Source: Pseudomonadota bacterium
Lineage (GTDB): Bacteria > Pseudomonadota > Alphaproteobacteria > Acetobacterales > Acetobacteraceae
NCBI GenBank assembly: GCA_023424475.1
Contig: JAFADX010000204.1
Coordinates: 1-25,257, forward strand
Length of the DNA: 25,257 bases
Reading direction: 5' to 3'
Positions 6,308 through 13,027 of this stretch are shown in pieces; positions within the stretch are counted from its first letter, which is position 1, and each line of letters begins with the position of its first letter. The translations under genes and the position numbers were made by a program. A model generated the notes under the pieces. That model made no database searches and was not told the origin of the DNA. It saw nothing but the letters and a program-made list of their open reading frames with translations.

Positions 6308-7282
6308 TCACGCGTTGCCGCGGAGCACCTCCTTGTTGATGACGACGTCGGGGTCGAGGTTGCCCTTGAAGAGGCTGAAGATGCTCTCGGCGCAGGAGAG
6401 GCCCATGCGCCGCGTGGACTGCTCGGTCGCCGCCGCGGAATGGGGCGAGACGACGACGTTGGGGAAGTCGAGGAAGGGAAGCTTCGCGGTCACCGGCTCC
6501 TCCCAGAACACGTCGAGGCCGGCGGCGCCGAGATGGCCGGACTTCAGCGCGTTGGTCAGCGCGCCCTCGTCCACCAGCGTGCCGCGCGCGGTGTTGATGT
6601 AGGCCGCGCCGGGCTTCATCGCGGCGAGGAAGGTCGCGTTCACCATGCCGCGCGTCTCGGTGTTGGACGGGCAGTGGGTGGTGACGATGTCGGCCGCGGC
6701 CAGACCCTCATGCAGCACCTTCACCGGCTTGAACCCCGCACCCTTGATGGTGTTCTGCGGGATGTAGGGATCATACACCAGCACATCCATGCCGAAGGCG
6801 GCGCAGAGCCGCGCGACCCGCCCGCCGATGCGGCCGAAGCCCACCACCAGCACCGTCAGGCCCGCGAGGTCGAGCGTCCGGAGCGAAGCCTTCGGCCCCC
6901 AGTCCAGCGCTTTGGTGTTGCGGTCGTAGTCGATGGTCCGGCGCGCCGTGGTGAGCATGAGCATCATCGCGTGCTCGGCGACCGAGACGGCATTGGCGTC
7001 CGGAGTCACGGTGAGCGGGATGCCACGCTCGGTCAGGGCTTCCACGTCGACCGCGTCGTAGCCCACGCCGTGGCGGGCGCAGATGCGCAGCATCGGGGCA
7101 TTGGCGAGGAAGTCGCGGTCGATCCTCGTCGCGCGGACGATGATCGCCTCGGCGGTCTTCATCGGCTCGCGCAGGGTCTCGGGCGTGACCGGGTCCAGCA
7201 TGGTCACGGTGTAGCCGGGCTCGGAGCGCAGGCGCTCCATGGCGTCGGGGTGCAGGGGCCGGAGGCAGACGATATGCGGCAT
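6308..7282 (-). CDS. D-isomer-specific 2-hydroxyacid dehydrogenase (NAD(P)-dependent)
   Basis: 324 residues. It oxidises a D-2-hydroxyacid to the 2-oxoacid or runs the reverse. The substrate-binding half comes first (ARHGVGYDAVDV, TPDANAVSVAEHAM). The Rossmann dinucleotide motif is VVGFGRIGG (G148, G150, G153). The catalytic triad of the family is present: Arg233 (TARGTLVDEG), Glu262 (LDVFWEEP) and His281 (VVSPHSA). The open frame runs 118 codons further upstream, but that part is low-complexity read-through of an intergenic hairpin cluster. The ATG at 7282, with GGAAG 5 nt upstream, gives the normal MPHIVCLRPL start. It sits between the decarboxylase-like subunits and the MmgE/PrpD gene. Its product could be the 2-oxoacid substrate of the upstream ThDP enzyme. 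Confidence 0.93.
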   Translation of the reverse strand: MPHIVCLRPLHPDAMERLRSEPGYTVTMLDPVTPETLREPMKTAEAIIVRATRIDRDFLANAPMLRICARHGVGYDAVDVEALTERGIPLTVTPDANAVSVAEHAMMLMLTTARRTIDYDRNTKALDWGPKASLRTLDLAGLTVLVVGFGRIGGRVARLCAAFGMDVLVYDPYIPQNTIKGAGFKPVKVLHEGLAAADIVTTHCPSNTETRGMVNATFLAAMKPGAAYINTARGTLVDEGALTNALKSGHLGAAGLDVFWEEPVTAKLPFLDFPNVVVSPHSAAATEQSTRRMGLSCAESIFSLFKGNLDPDVVINKEVLRGNA

Positions 7283-7339
7283 GACGCTTCCTATGGGTGT
7301 GTCCCCTGCGCCGGTCTCCGCCGGCTGCGGGTGGCTCCG

Positions 7340-7456
7340 CGAGGGGGCCTTGCCCCCTCGTGCTCCCCCACCGAGGGCCGAAAGGCCCCCGGAACCCGAT
7401 CTGGTTTCCAAAGGCCTTTCGGCCTTTGGCGGGGTGGTCCGGCGGGGCGGCGCCCC
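7340..7456. repeat. Cluster of four strong hairpins inside the operon
   Basis: In the 181-bp spacer between the ThDP beta-type subunit and the dehydrogenase I see four stems. CGAGGGGGC/GCCCCCTCG with a CTT loop spans 7340-7360. GGGCC GAAA GGCCC, with a GNRA-type loop, spans 7375-7388. CCAAAGGCC TTTC GGCCTTTGG spans 7408-7429. GGGGC GGC GCCCC spans 7444-7456. The composite looks like a dispersed intergenic (REP-like) element of GC-rich Alphaproteobacteria. It could stabilise or attenuate the mRNA between upstream and downstream genes. Confidence 0.6.
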
Positions 7457-7463
7457 TCCGGTG

Positions 7464-8066
7464 TCACAGCTGGTGGTGCGCTTCCGGCCCGAGGATGGCC
7501 TCGCGCATCCGTGCCTGGATGATGGCCCCGTCGCGCGGAGGGAGGACCAGCTTCTTGCTGGTCGCATCGATCTTGGCCACCGCGAAGAAAGGCCCGTTGC
7601 CGGCGCGGATCGCGGCCTTGAGCGCGGGCACCTCATCGGGCTTCGTCACGAACATGGTCTGCGGGAAGCCCGCACCCCTGGCCATGGCGACGAGGTCGAC
7701 GCCGTACCTGGTCGCCGTTTCCTGCATGCCGGTCTCGCCGTAGTGCTCGTTGTCCTGCACCACGATGGAGAGGTTCTTCGGCTTCTTCACCGCGATGGTG
7801 GCCAGTGCGCCGATGCCCATCAGCATCTCCCCGTCGCCGGTCAGCACCAGCACGCGGCGGTTGGGCTGCGCCAGCGCCAGGCCGAGGCCGATCATCGCCG
7901 CCGCCCCCATGCCACCCCAGAGCGGCAGGTTCAGCGGGTTGTCGCCCAGCGCCGTGATATCCCAGGCCGGCGCGCCGAGGCCGGCGATCACCGCCATCTC
8001 CCCGCGATCCTCGAGCAGGACGCGGGTGAGCTCGCGACGGTCGAGCTTTCCGGATTCCGCGAGCAT
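7464..8066 (-). CDS. ThDP-dependent decarboxylase-like protein, C-terminal-type (beta) subunit
   Basis: 200 residues. It carries the ThDP-binding motif GDGEMLMGIGAL (GDG at 77-79), ending about 27 residues later in QDN (N106), the Mg-diphosphate signature. PLWGGMGAAAMIGLGLAL and HYGETGMQ are typical of the phosphonopyruvate/sulfopyruvate decarboxylase group. Methanogen ComE is the comparable stand-alone beta subunit. The chosen ATG (8066) lies 4 nt after the alpha-subunit stop and has AAGGA upstream; an ATG at 8096 would overlap the alpha gene and adds an atypical start. With its partner it should form one enzyme that decarboxylates a 3-substituted pyruvate. The substrate is unknown, and sulfopyruvate or phosphonopyruvate are only the family precedents. 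Confidence 0.87.
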   Translation of the reverse strand: MLAESGKLDRRELTRVLLEDRGEMAVIAGLGAPAWDITALGDNPLNLPLWGGMGAAAMIGLGLALAQPNRRVLVLTGDGEMLMGIGALATIAVKKPKNLSIVVQDNEHYGETGMQETATRYGVDLVAMARGAGFPQTMFVTKPDEVPALKAAIRAGNGPFFAVAKIDATSKKLVLPPRDGAIIQARMREAILGPEAHHQL

Positions 8067-8070
8067 CGTC

Positions 8071-8622
8071 TCAGTCCTTGCCGAAGGTCTTCGCACCGAT
8101 GACGCGCTGGCCGATGAGCGTCGCGGTCGGGCGGAAGGTGTTGAAGGCCATGCGGATGGTCGCGTCCACGGTGGGCGCGACGTCCTCGGGCGTATCGGCG
8201 CGCCTGACCAGCGTGCCCATGGCTTCCAGCACGGCCTGGGTCGCGTTGCCCATCGGGATCTGGGCCGGATTGAACTCGCCGAAGTCGCCCCGCATCGTCA
8301 CCAGCATCGGCATCGGGCAGCGATGGATGTGGGACAGCGAGAGCATGTTGATGCAGTTGCCCACGCCCGAGGACTGCATCAGCAGCACCGCCTTGTGCCC
8401 GCCGAGCCAGGCGCCCTGCATGAGGGCGAGGCCCTCTTCCTCGGTGGTCAGGGTGGTGACGATGATCTCGTTGTCGGCAAGGCAGCGCTTGATCAGGCGC
8501 GAATGGCCGGCGTCCGGCACCAGGCAGACCTGGCGGATCCCGTGCTTCTTCAGCAGGTCGTAGATCTGGTCCGGCCAGGCTGCGGCCGCATCGGGGGCCT
8601 TGTCGATGGCGTCGGCGTCCAT
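8071..8622 (-). CDS. ThDP-dependent decarboxylase-like protein, N-terminal-type (alpha) subunit
   Basis: 183 residues matching the pyrimidine-binding (PYR) domain of ThDP enzymes, comparable to ComD, the alpha subunit of sulfopyruvate decarboxylase. Features are QIYDLLKKHGIRQVCLVPDAGHSRLI, the TTEEEGLAL segment (60-67) that carries the glutamate expected to contact the ThDP aminopyrimidine, LMQSSGVGNCINMLSL, and MLVTMRGDFGEFNPAQIPMG. It overlaps nothing and precedes the beta-type gene by 4 nt. GAGGAAG lies just before the ATG. It is the first gene of the minus-strand operon and is divergent from eutB, with 86 bp between the start codons for both promoters. Confidence 0.87.
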   Translation of the reverse strand: MDADAIDKAPDAAAAWPDQIYDLLKKHGIRQVCLVPDAGHSRLIKRCLADNEIIVTTLTTEEEGLALMQGAWLGGHKAVLLMQSSGVGNCINMLSLSHIHRCPMPMLVTMRGDFGEFNPAQIPMGNATQAVLEAMGTLVRRADTPEDVAPTVDATIRMAFNTFRPTATLIGQRVIGAKTFGKD

Positions 8623-8708
8623 TGGCTTCCTCGGCAGTTTCCGGCGCGCATCCTAGGCCGCGGCGATGGGCTGGCAAGGTGGCCCACCCCCGGGCCATCA
8701 TGGCTGCC

Positions 8709-10073
8709 ATGGGCTTCACGCAGGACATCGCCGGCACGCGCTACGTCTTCGGGGACCTGAGGACGCTGCTGGCGCGCGCCACGCCGCTGCGCTCGGGCGA
8801 TGCGCTGGCCGGCGTGGCGGCCGGGAGCGCGGCCGAGCGCATCGCGGCGCAGCGGGCCCTGGCGGATGTGCCGCTGCCCCATTTCCTGAACGAGGCGGTG
8901 ATCCCCTACGAGTCCGACGAGGTCACGCGGCTGATCCTGGACCGCCACGACGCCGCCGCCTTCGCGCCGGTCCGGAGCCTCACGGTGGGCGGCTTCCGCG
9001 ACTGGCTGCTGGCGGCCGATGCGGCGGCGGTCGCGGCGCTCGCGCCCGGCCTGACGCCGGAGATGGCCGCGGCCGTCTCCAAGATCATGCGCATCGCCGA
9101 CCTGATACAGGTCGCGGCGAAGTGCCGCGTGGTCACGCGCTTCCGCAACACGATCGGGCTGCCGGGGAGGCTGTCGATCCGCCTGCAGCCGAACCACCCG
9201 ACCGACGACCCGCGCGGCATCGCGGCGGGCGTGCTGGATGGTCTGCTGCTGGGCGCGGGAGATGCGGTGATCGGGGTGAACCCCGCCACCGACAATGTCG
9301 AGGCGGTGATGCGGGTGCTCGATATGCTCGACACTGTGCGCGAGCGCTTCGACATCCCGACGCAGTCCTGCGTGCTGTCGCATGTCACGACGACCATGCT
9401 CGCGATGCAGCGTGGCGCGCCGGTCGATCTGGTGTTCCAGTCGATCGGCGGGACCGAGGCGGCGAATGCCTCCTTCGGCGTGTCGCTCCCCGTGCTGCGG
9501 GAGGCGCGGGAGATGGCCCTGGCGCTGAAGCGGGGGACGCTCGGCGACAACGTGATGTATTTCGAGACCGGGCAGGGCAGCGCGCTGTCCGCCGATGCGC
9601 ATCACGGCGTCGACCAGCAGACCGTCGAGGCACGGGCCTATGCCGTCGCACGGGAATTCGCGCCGCTGCTGGTGAACACCGTCGTCGGCTTCATCGGCCC
9701 GGAATATCTGTTCGACGGCAAGCAGATCCTCCGTGCGGGGCTCGAGGACCATTTCTGCGGCAAGCTGCTCGGCCTGCCGATGGGCGTGGATGTCTGCTAC
9801 ACGAACCACGCCGAGGCCGACCAGGACGACATGGACACGCTGCTGACCTGTCTCGCGGTCGCGGGCGTGACCTATGTGATGGGCGTGCCGGGGGCGGATG
9901 ACGTGATGCTCGCCTACCAGTCGACCTCCTTCCATGACGGGCTGACGGCGCGCGCGATGCTCGGCAAGCGGGCGGCGCCGGAATTCGAGGACTGGCTTGC
10001 GCGCATGGGTATCGGCAGTGACGCGGAGCGGATTCCCGCGCGGCTTTCCCCCGCGCTGATCGGCCTGACGTGA
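8709..10073 (+). CDS. eutB: Ethanolamine ammonia-lyase large subunit
   Basis: 454 residues, matching the usual EutB length of about 453. It is the adenosylcobalamin-dependent TIM-barrel subunit that splits ethanolamine into acetaldehyde and ammonia. Diagnostic stretches include YVFGDLRTLLARATPLRSGDALAGVAA, LNEAVIPYESDEVTR, RIADLIQVAAKCRVVTRFRNTIG, QPNHPTDDPRG, IGVNPATDNVE, and METxMDT-type C-terminal barrel sequences (HAEADQDDMDTLLT). ATGs at 8700 and 8709 are both possible and neither has a strong Shine-Dalgarno; 8709 matches the family N-terminus. The stop overlaps the eutC GTG by 4 nt. No eutA reactivase, aldehyde dehydrogenase or carboxysome-like shell gene is in the window, so this is the non-microcompartment arrangement. 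Confidence 0.96.
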   Translation: MGFTQDIAGTRYVFGDLRTLLARATPLRSGDALAGVAAGSAAERIAAQRALADVPLPHFLNEAVIPYESDEVTRLILDRHDAAAFAPVRSLTVGGFRDWLLAADAAAVAALAPGLTPEMAAAVSKIMRIADLIQVAAKCRVVTRFRNTIGLPGRLSIRLQPNHPTDDPRGIAAGVLDGLLLGAGDAVIGVNPATDNVEAVMRVLDMLDTVRERFDIPTQSCVLSHVTTTMLAMQRGAPVDLVFQSIGGTEAANASFGVSLPVLREAREMALALKRGTLGDNVMYFETGQGSALSADAHHGVDQQTVEARAYAVAREFAPLLVNTVVGFIGPEYLFDGKQILRAGLEDHFCGKLLGLPMGVDVCYTNHAEADQDDMDTLLTCLAVAGVTYVMGVPGADDVMLAYQSTSFHDGLTARAMLGKRAAPEFEDWLARMGIGSDAERIPARLSPALIGLT

Positions 10074-10798
10074 GCACGCCCGCCCTCTGGCGCGATCTGC
10101 GCCGCTTCACCGCTGCGCGCGTCGGGCTTGGCCGTGCGGGGACGGCGCAGCCGACGGCGGCGCATCTCGACTTCCAGGAATCGCATGCGCGGGCGCGGGA
10201 TGCGGTGTGGTCGGCGCTGGATGTGCCAGCGATGGAGGCGGCGGTCGCGCCGCTCGGCTTGCCGGTGGCGCGCGTGCGCAGCGCGGCGCCGGACCGGCGG
10301 GCCTATCTGCTGCGGCCGGATCTCGGGCGGCGGCTGGCGGCCGGCACGGCGCTGCCGCCGGCACCGGGCGGCGTGGTGTTCGTCGTGGCCGACGGGCTTT
10401 GCGCCATCGGCGTGCAGCGCCATGCGCCGGGCGTGCTGGAACGGCTGGCACCGGCACTCGCATTGCCGCCGGGGCCGGTGGTGATCGCGGAACAGGCGCG
10501 CGTGGCACTGGGCGACGAGGTCGGCGAGGCGGTCGGCGCCGCTGCGGTGGTGGTGCTGATCGGCGAACGGCCGGGATTGTCGGCCACCGACAGCCTCGGC
10601 CTCTACATCACCTGGGCGCCGCGGCGCGGGCGCACGGATGCGGAGCGCAACTGCATCAGCAATGTCCGTCCCGGCGGGCTGACCTATGACGAAGCGGCGG
10701 CCAAGGCCGCCTGGCTGCTGCGGGCGGCGCAGGGCCGGGGCGCGACCGGCGTCGTGCTGAAGGACGAGATGCCGGCCGGGCATCTCCCCGCGCCATGA
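10070..10798 (+). CDS. eutC: Ethanolamine ammonia-lyase small subunit
   Basis: 242 residues starting at GTG, inside the overlap GTGA with the eutB stop. Family features are LWRDLRRFTAARVGLGRAGTAQP at the N-terminus, LDFQESHARARDAVW, RRAYLLRPDLGR, VVFVVADGLCAIGVQRHA, and IGERPGLSATDSLGLYITWAPR followed by RTDAERNCISNVRPGGLTYDEAA. EutC completes the cobalamin site between subunits of the EutBC complex. The length is slightly below the E. coli protein, as usual for forms lacking the extra N-terminal microcompartment-targeting segment. The stop overlaps the next ATG by 4 nt, so expression should be tightly coupled to eutB and the downstream arfB. Confidence 0.95.
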   Translation: MSTPALWRDLRRFTAARVGLGRAGTAQPTAAHLDFQESHARARDAVWSALDVPAMEAAVAPLGLPVARVRSAAPDRRAYLLRPDLGRRLAAGTALPPAPGGVVFVVADGLCAIGVQRHAPGVLERLAPALALPPGPVVIAEQARVALGDEVGEAVGAAAVVVLIGERPGLSATDSLGLYITWAPRRGRTDAERNCISNVRPGGLTYDEAAAKAAWLLRAAQGRGATGVVLKDEMPAGHLPAP

Positions 10799-11220
10799 TC
10801 CGGGTGACCGGCCGCATCGCGATCGACGAGTCCGAAATCGCGGAGGACTTCCTCCGCGCTTCCGGCCCCGGCGGCCAGAACGTCAACAAGCTGGAGACGG
10901 CGGTGCAGCTGCGTTTCGCCGCCATGGCCTCGCCGAACCTGTCCGATGCGGTGAAGGCGAGGCTCGCCAAGCTGGCGGGCCGGCGGATGACGAAGGAGGG
11001 GGTGCTGGTCATCACCGCCCAGCGCCATCGGACCCGCGAACGCAATCGGGAGGACGCGCTGGACCGGCTGCTGGCGCTGATCCGCGAGGCCGCCATGCCG
11101 CCTCCGCCGCCGCGCAAGGCGACGAAGCCGACCCTGGGTTCGCAGAAGCGCCGCCTGGAATCCAAGACCCGGCGCGGCGCGACCAAGCGCCTGCGCCGCG
11201 CCGGGCCAGGGGAGGAATGA
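10795..11220 (+). CDS. arfB: Alternative ribosome-rescue peptidyl-tRNA hydrolase ArfB (YaeJ)
   Basis: 141 residues, the same size as E. coli ArfB. The catalytic GGQ lies at residues 26-28 in ASGPGGQNVNKLETAVQLRF, the class I release-factor-like core that hydrolyses peptidyl-tRNA on stalled ribosomes. The C-terminal tail (about 107-137) is basic (KATKPTLGSQKRRLESKTRRGATKRLRR) with the spacing expected of the helix that enters the empty mRNA channel, which separates ArfB from ordinary release factors. The ATG overlaps the eutC TGA by 4 nt and the TGA overlaps the next gene's ATG. This places a housekeeping rescue factor inside an ethanolamine operon, which may be chance gene packing or give translational coupling. 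Confidence 0.95.
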   Translation: MIRVTGRIAIDESEIAEDFLRASGPGGQNVNKLETAVQLRFAAMASPNLSDAVKARLAKLAGRRMTKEGVLVITAQRHRTRERNREDALDRLLALIREAAMPPPPPRKATKPTLGSQKRRLESKTRRGATKRLRRAGPGEE

Positions 11221-11621
11221 TGACGACGCGCGAAAGCCGCACCCTGACCGTGCGCATCGAACGCGATGCCGATGCGGTCTATGCCTTCGCGTCGCAGCCG
11301 GAGAACCTGCCGCGGTGGGCGGCCGGCCTCGGCCGCGGGGTGGCTCGGCAGGGCGAGGCCTGGGTGGTGGACACGCCCATGGGCCGGCTCCGCCTGTGGT
11401 TCGCGCCGCCCAATGCCTTCGGCGTCCTGGACCATGCCGTGACCTTGCCCGACGGCGCCGAGGTGAGGATACCGATGCGCGTCGTTCCCAACGGTGGCGG
11501 TGCCGAGGTGATGTTCACCCTGTTCCGGCAGCCTTCCATGTCGGAGGCCGATTTCGAACGCGATGCGGGCATGGTCGCGGCGGACCTCGCCAGGCTGAAG
11601 CGGCTGCTGGAAGCCGGCTGA
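11217..11621 (+). CDS. SRPBCC-fold (START/polyketide cyclase-like) protein
   Basis: 134 residues. The pattern is that of a small SRPBCC ligand-binding domain: a first strand (SRTLTVRIERDADAVYAFASQPENLPRWAAG) with the typical DAVYAFxxxPENLPxW, a central antiparallel sheet, and a long C-terminal helix (SEADFERDAGMVAADLARLKRLLEAG). These domains bind hydrophobic ligands or act as small hydrolases or cyclases; no ligand can be inferred. GGAGG (11211-11215) precedes two adjacent ATGs. The first (11217) overlaps the arfB stop; the second (11220) is better spaced. It is the last gene of the eutBC-arfB run and ends exactly where the minus-strand Gln-rich gene ends, with no spacer. Confidence 0.82.
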   Translation: MMTTRESRTLTVRIERDADAVYAFASQPENLPRWAAGLGRGVARQGEAWVVDTPMGRLRLWFAPPNAFGVLDHAVTLPDGAEVRIPMRVVPNGGGAEVMFTLFRQPSMSEADFERDAGMVAADLARLKRLLEAG

Positions 11622-12086
11622 CTACCGCCGCAGCTGGTCCATGAAGCGCTGGTGCTGCAGGTCGTTCGCGCGCTGCTGCTGCTGGTATTGCTGCTGTTGC
11701 TGCTGGAACATCATCTGCTGTTGCTGCATGCGCTGCTGGTGGTCGAACGCCTGCTGCTGCGGCGAATAGCCCTGGCCCGACTGCATGCCGCCGAAATTCT
11801 GCTGCCAGGCGACCATGACCTGCTGCGCGCCCATCTGGAAAGCCTGGCAGGCCTGCGGATTGCCCTGCTGGCAGGCGAACTGCGCCTGGGCGAGCTCGTT
11901 GCCGGCCTGCTGCAGCTGCGGCACCAGGGCGCAGGCCTGCGGGTTGCCCATCTGGCATCGGGCACCGGCCGCCTGCATCAGCTGCATGAGCGGACCGGCA
12001 ACCTGCGGATCGAGCTGCTGCGCCTCGGCGGGGCGCGCCTGGAGCGCGATCAACCCCAACATAAGCGCGATGCCGAACCTGGCCAT
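11622..12086 (-). CDS. Exported Gln-rich protein with duplicated Cys motif
   Basis: 154 residues. A Sec signal peptide covers about residues 1-22 (MARFGIALMLGLIALQARPAEA, cleavage before QQ). The mature part has a 28-residue duplication: CQMGNPQAC (44-52) and CQQGNPQAC (72-80), each with two Cys seven intervening residues apart, which suggests two small disulfide-closed helical hairpins. From about residue 107 the tail is extremely rich in Gln and Met (runs of 4-6 Q), a low-complexity, possibly coiled region. I do not recognise a family. The plus strand of this stretch shows CTGCTG-type repeats, which could make the tail length variable. It faces the SRPBCC gene end to end with no gap. Confidence 0.75.
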   Translation of the reverse strand: MARFGIALMLGLIALQARPAEAQQLDPQVAGPLMQLMQAAGARCQMGNPQACALVPQLQQAGNELAQAQFACQQGNPQACQAFQMGAQQVMVAWQQNFGGMQSGQGYSPQQQAFDHQQRMQQQQMMFQQQQQQYQQQQRANDLQHQRFMDQLRR

Positions 12087-12164
12087 GGCCTGCTCCCTGT
12101 CCCGACGCGATATCGTGGCGCCGGCGCCGTGGCGGGTCGAGGAAATGTTTCGCGGCGGAGCCCG

Positions 12165-12899
12165 TCAGCCCAGCATCTGGCCGCCATCGACGACGATGGT
12201 CTGCCCCGTCACCCAGCGCGCGAGCGGAGAGGCCAGGAAGAGCGCGACGTCCGCGACCTCGTCCGGCTCGCCGAGGCGACCGAAGGGGATGCTCGCGTGG
12301 ATGCGGTTGTAGAGTGCCGGATCGTCCGTCCGTCGCTTCTCCCAGCTGCCGCCGGGGAATTCGATCGAGCCGGGGGCGACCGCGTTCACCCGGATGCCGT
12401 CCTTCGCATACATCGCCGCCTGGGACGCCGTGTAGTTGATCACCAGCGCCTTCACCGCCGCATAGGCCGGCGAGCGCACCGACGGCGCGAAGCCCGAGAT
12501 CGAGGTGGTGTTGACGATGCAGCCCTTCGATTCGCGCAGATGGGGCAGGGCCGCATGGGTCGCGCGGACGGTCGCCATCACGTCGATGTCGAGGCCGCGC
12601 TTCCAGGCTTCCTCCGTATCCGGCGCGCCGAAGCCGGAGGCGTTGTTCACCAGCACGTCGATGCCGCCGAGCGCTGCCGCGGCCTCCTGGACCCAGGCCG
12701 CGACCTGTGCCGCCTCGGCGAGGTCGGTCGGCTTCGCATGCGCGACCCCTTCCGCCTGCAGGGCCGCCAGGTCCGCCGCGCCGCGCGCGCAGGCGGAAAC
12801 CTGTGCGCCCGCCCTTGCGAAGCCGAGCGCGATCGCCCGCCCGATGCCCCGGCTGCCGCCTGCCACCAGCACGCGCCTGCCCGTGAAGTCGAAACCCAT
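12165..12899 (-). CDS. Short-chain dehydrogenase/reductase (SDR)
   Basis: 244 residues, a classical SDR. The cofactor motif GGSRGIG (14-20) replaces the common TGxxxGIG, NNAS lies at 85-88, and the catalytic Ser133/Tyr146/Lys150 are in NTTSISGF and PAYAAVKAL. It ends with the usual WVTGQTIVVDGGQMLG. The likely reaction is NAD(P)-linked oxidation of an alcohol or reduction of a ketone; the substrate is unknown. The frame is open 32 codons further, but GGAAGG lies 8 nt before the ATG at 12899, which gives the normal start MGFDFTGRRVLVAGGS. It is divergent from the glycosyltransferase, with 128 bp between starts. A 78-bp spacer separates it from the Gln-rich gene downstream on the same strand. 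Confidence 0.92.
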   Translation of the reverse strand: MGFDFTGRRVLVAGGSRGIGRAIALGFARAGAQVSACARGAADLAALQAEGVAHAKPTDLAEAAQVAAWVQEAAAALGGIDVLVNNASGFGAPDTEEAWKRGLDIDVMATVRATHAALPHLRESKGCIVNTTSISGFAPSVRSPAYAAVKALVINYTASQAAMYAKDGIRVNAVAPGSIEFPGGSWEKRRTDDPALYNRIHASIPFGRLGEPDEVADVALFLASPLARWVTGQTIVVDGGQMLG

Positions 12900-13027
12900 G
12901 GTCGATTGCCTTCCGCGATGTCGGGGCATCCTGGCCCCGTGGCGCGCCGCCGGCCAGCCGCCGCGGTTGCCGTGCCTGCCGAATGGCGGCATCAAGCGGT
13001 CGTCGGCCGGCAGGGGAGAGGGTCCGC

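Noticed and set aside
8709..10798. Ethanolamine-utilisation microcompartment locus
   Set aside because: Only eutB and eutC are present; no shell proteins, eutA, eutE or eutJ lie nearby, so a microcompartment is not supported.
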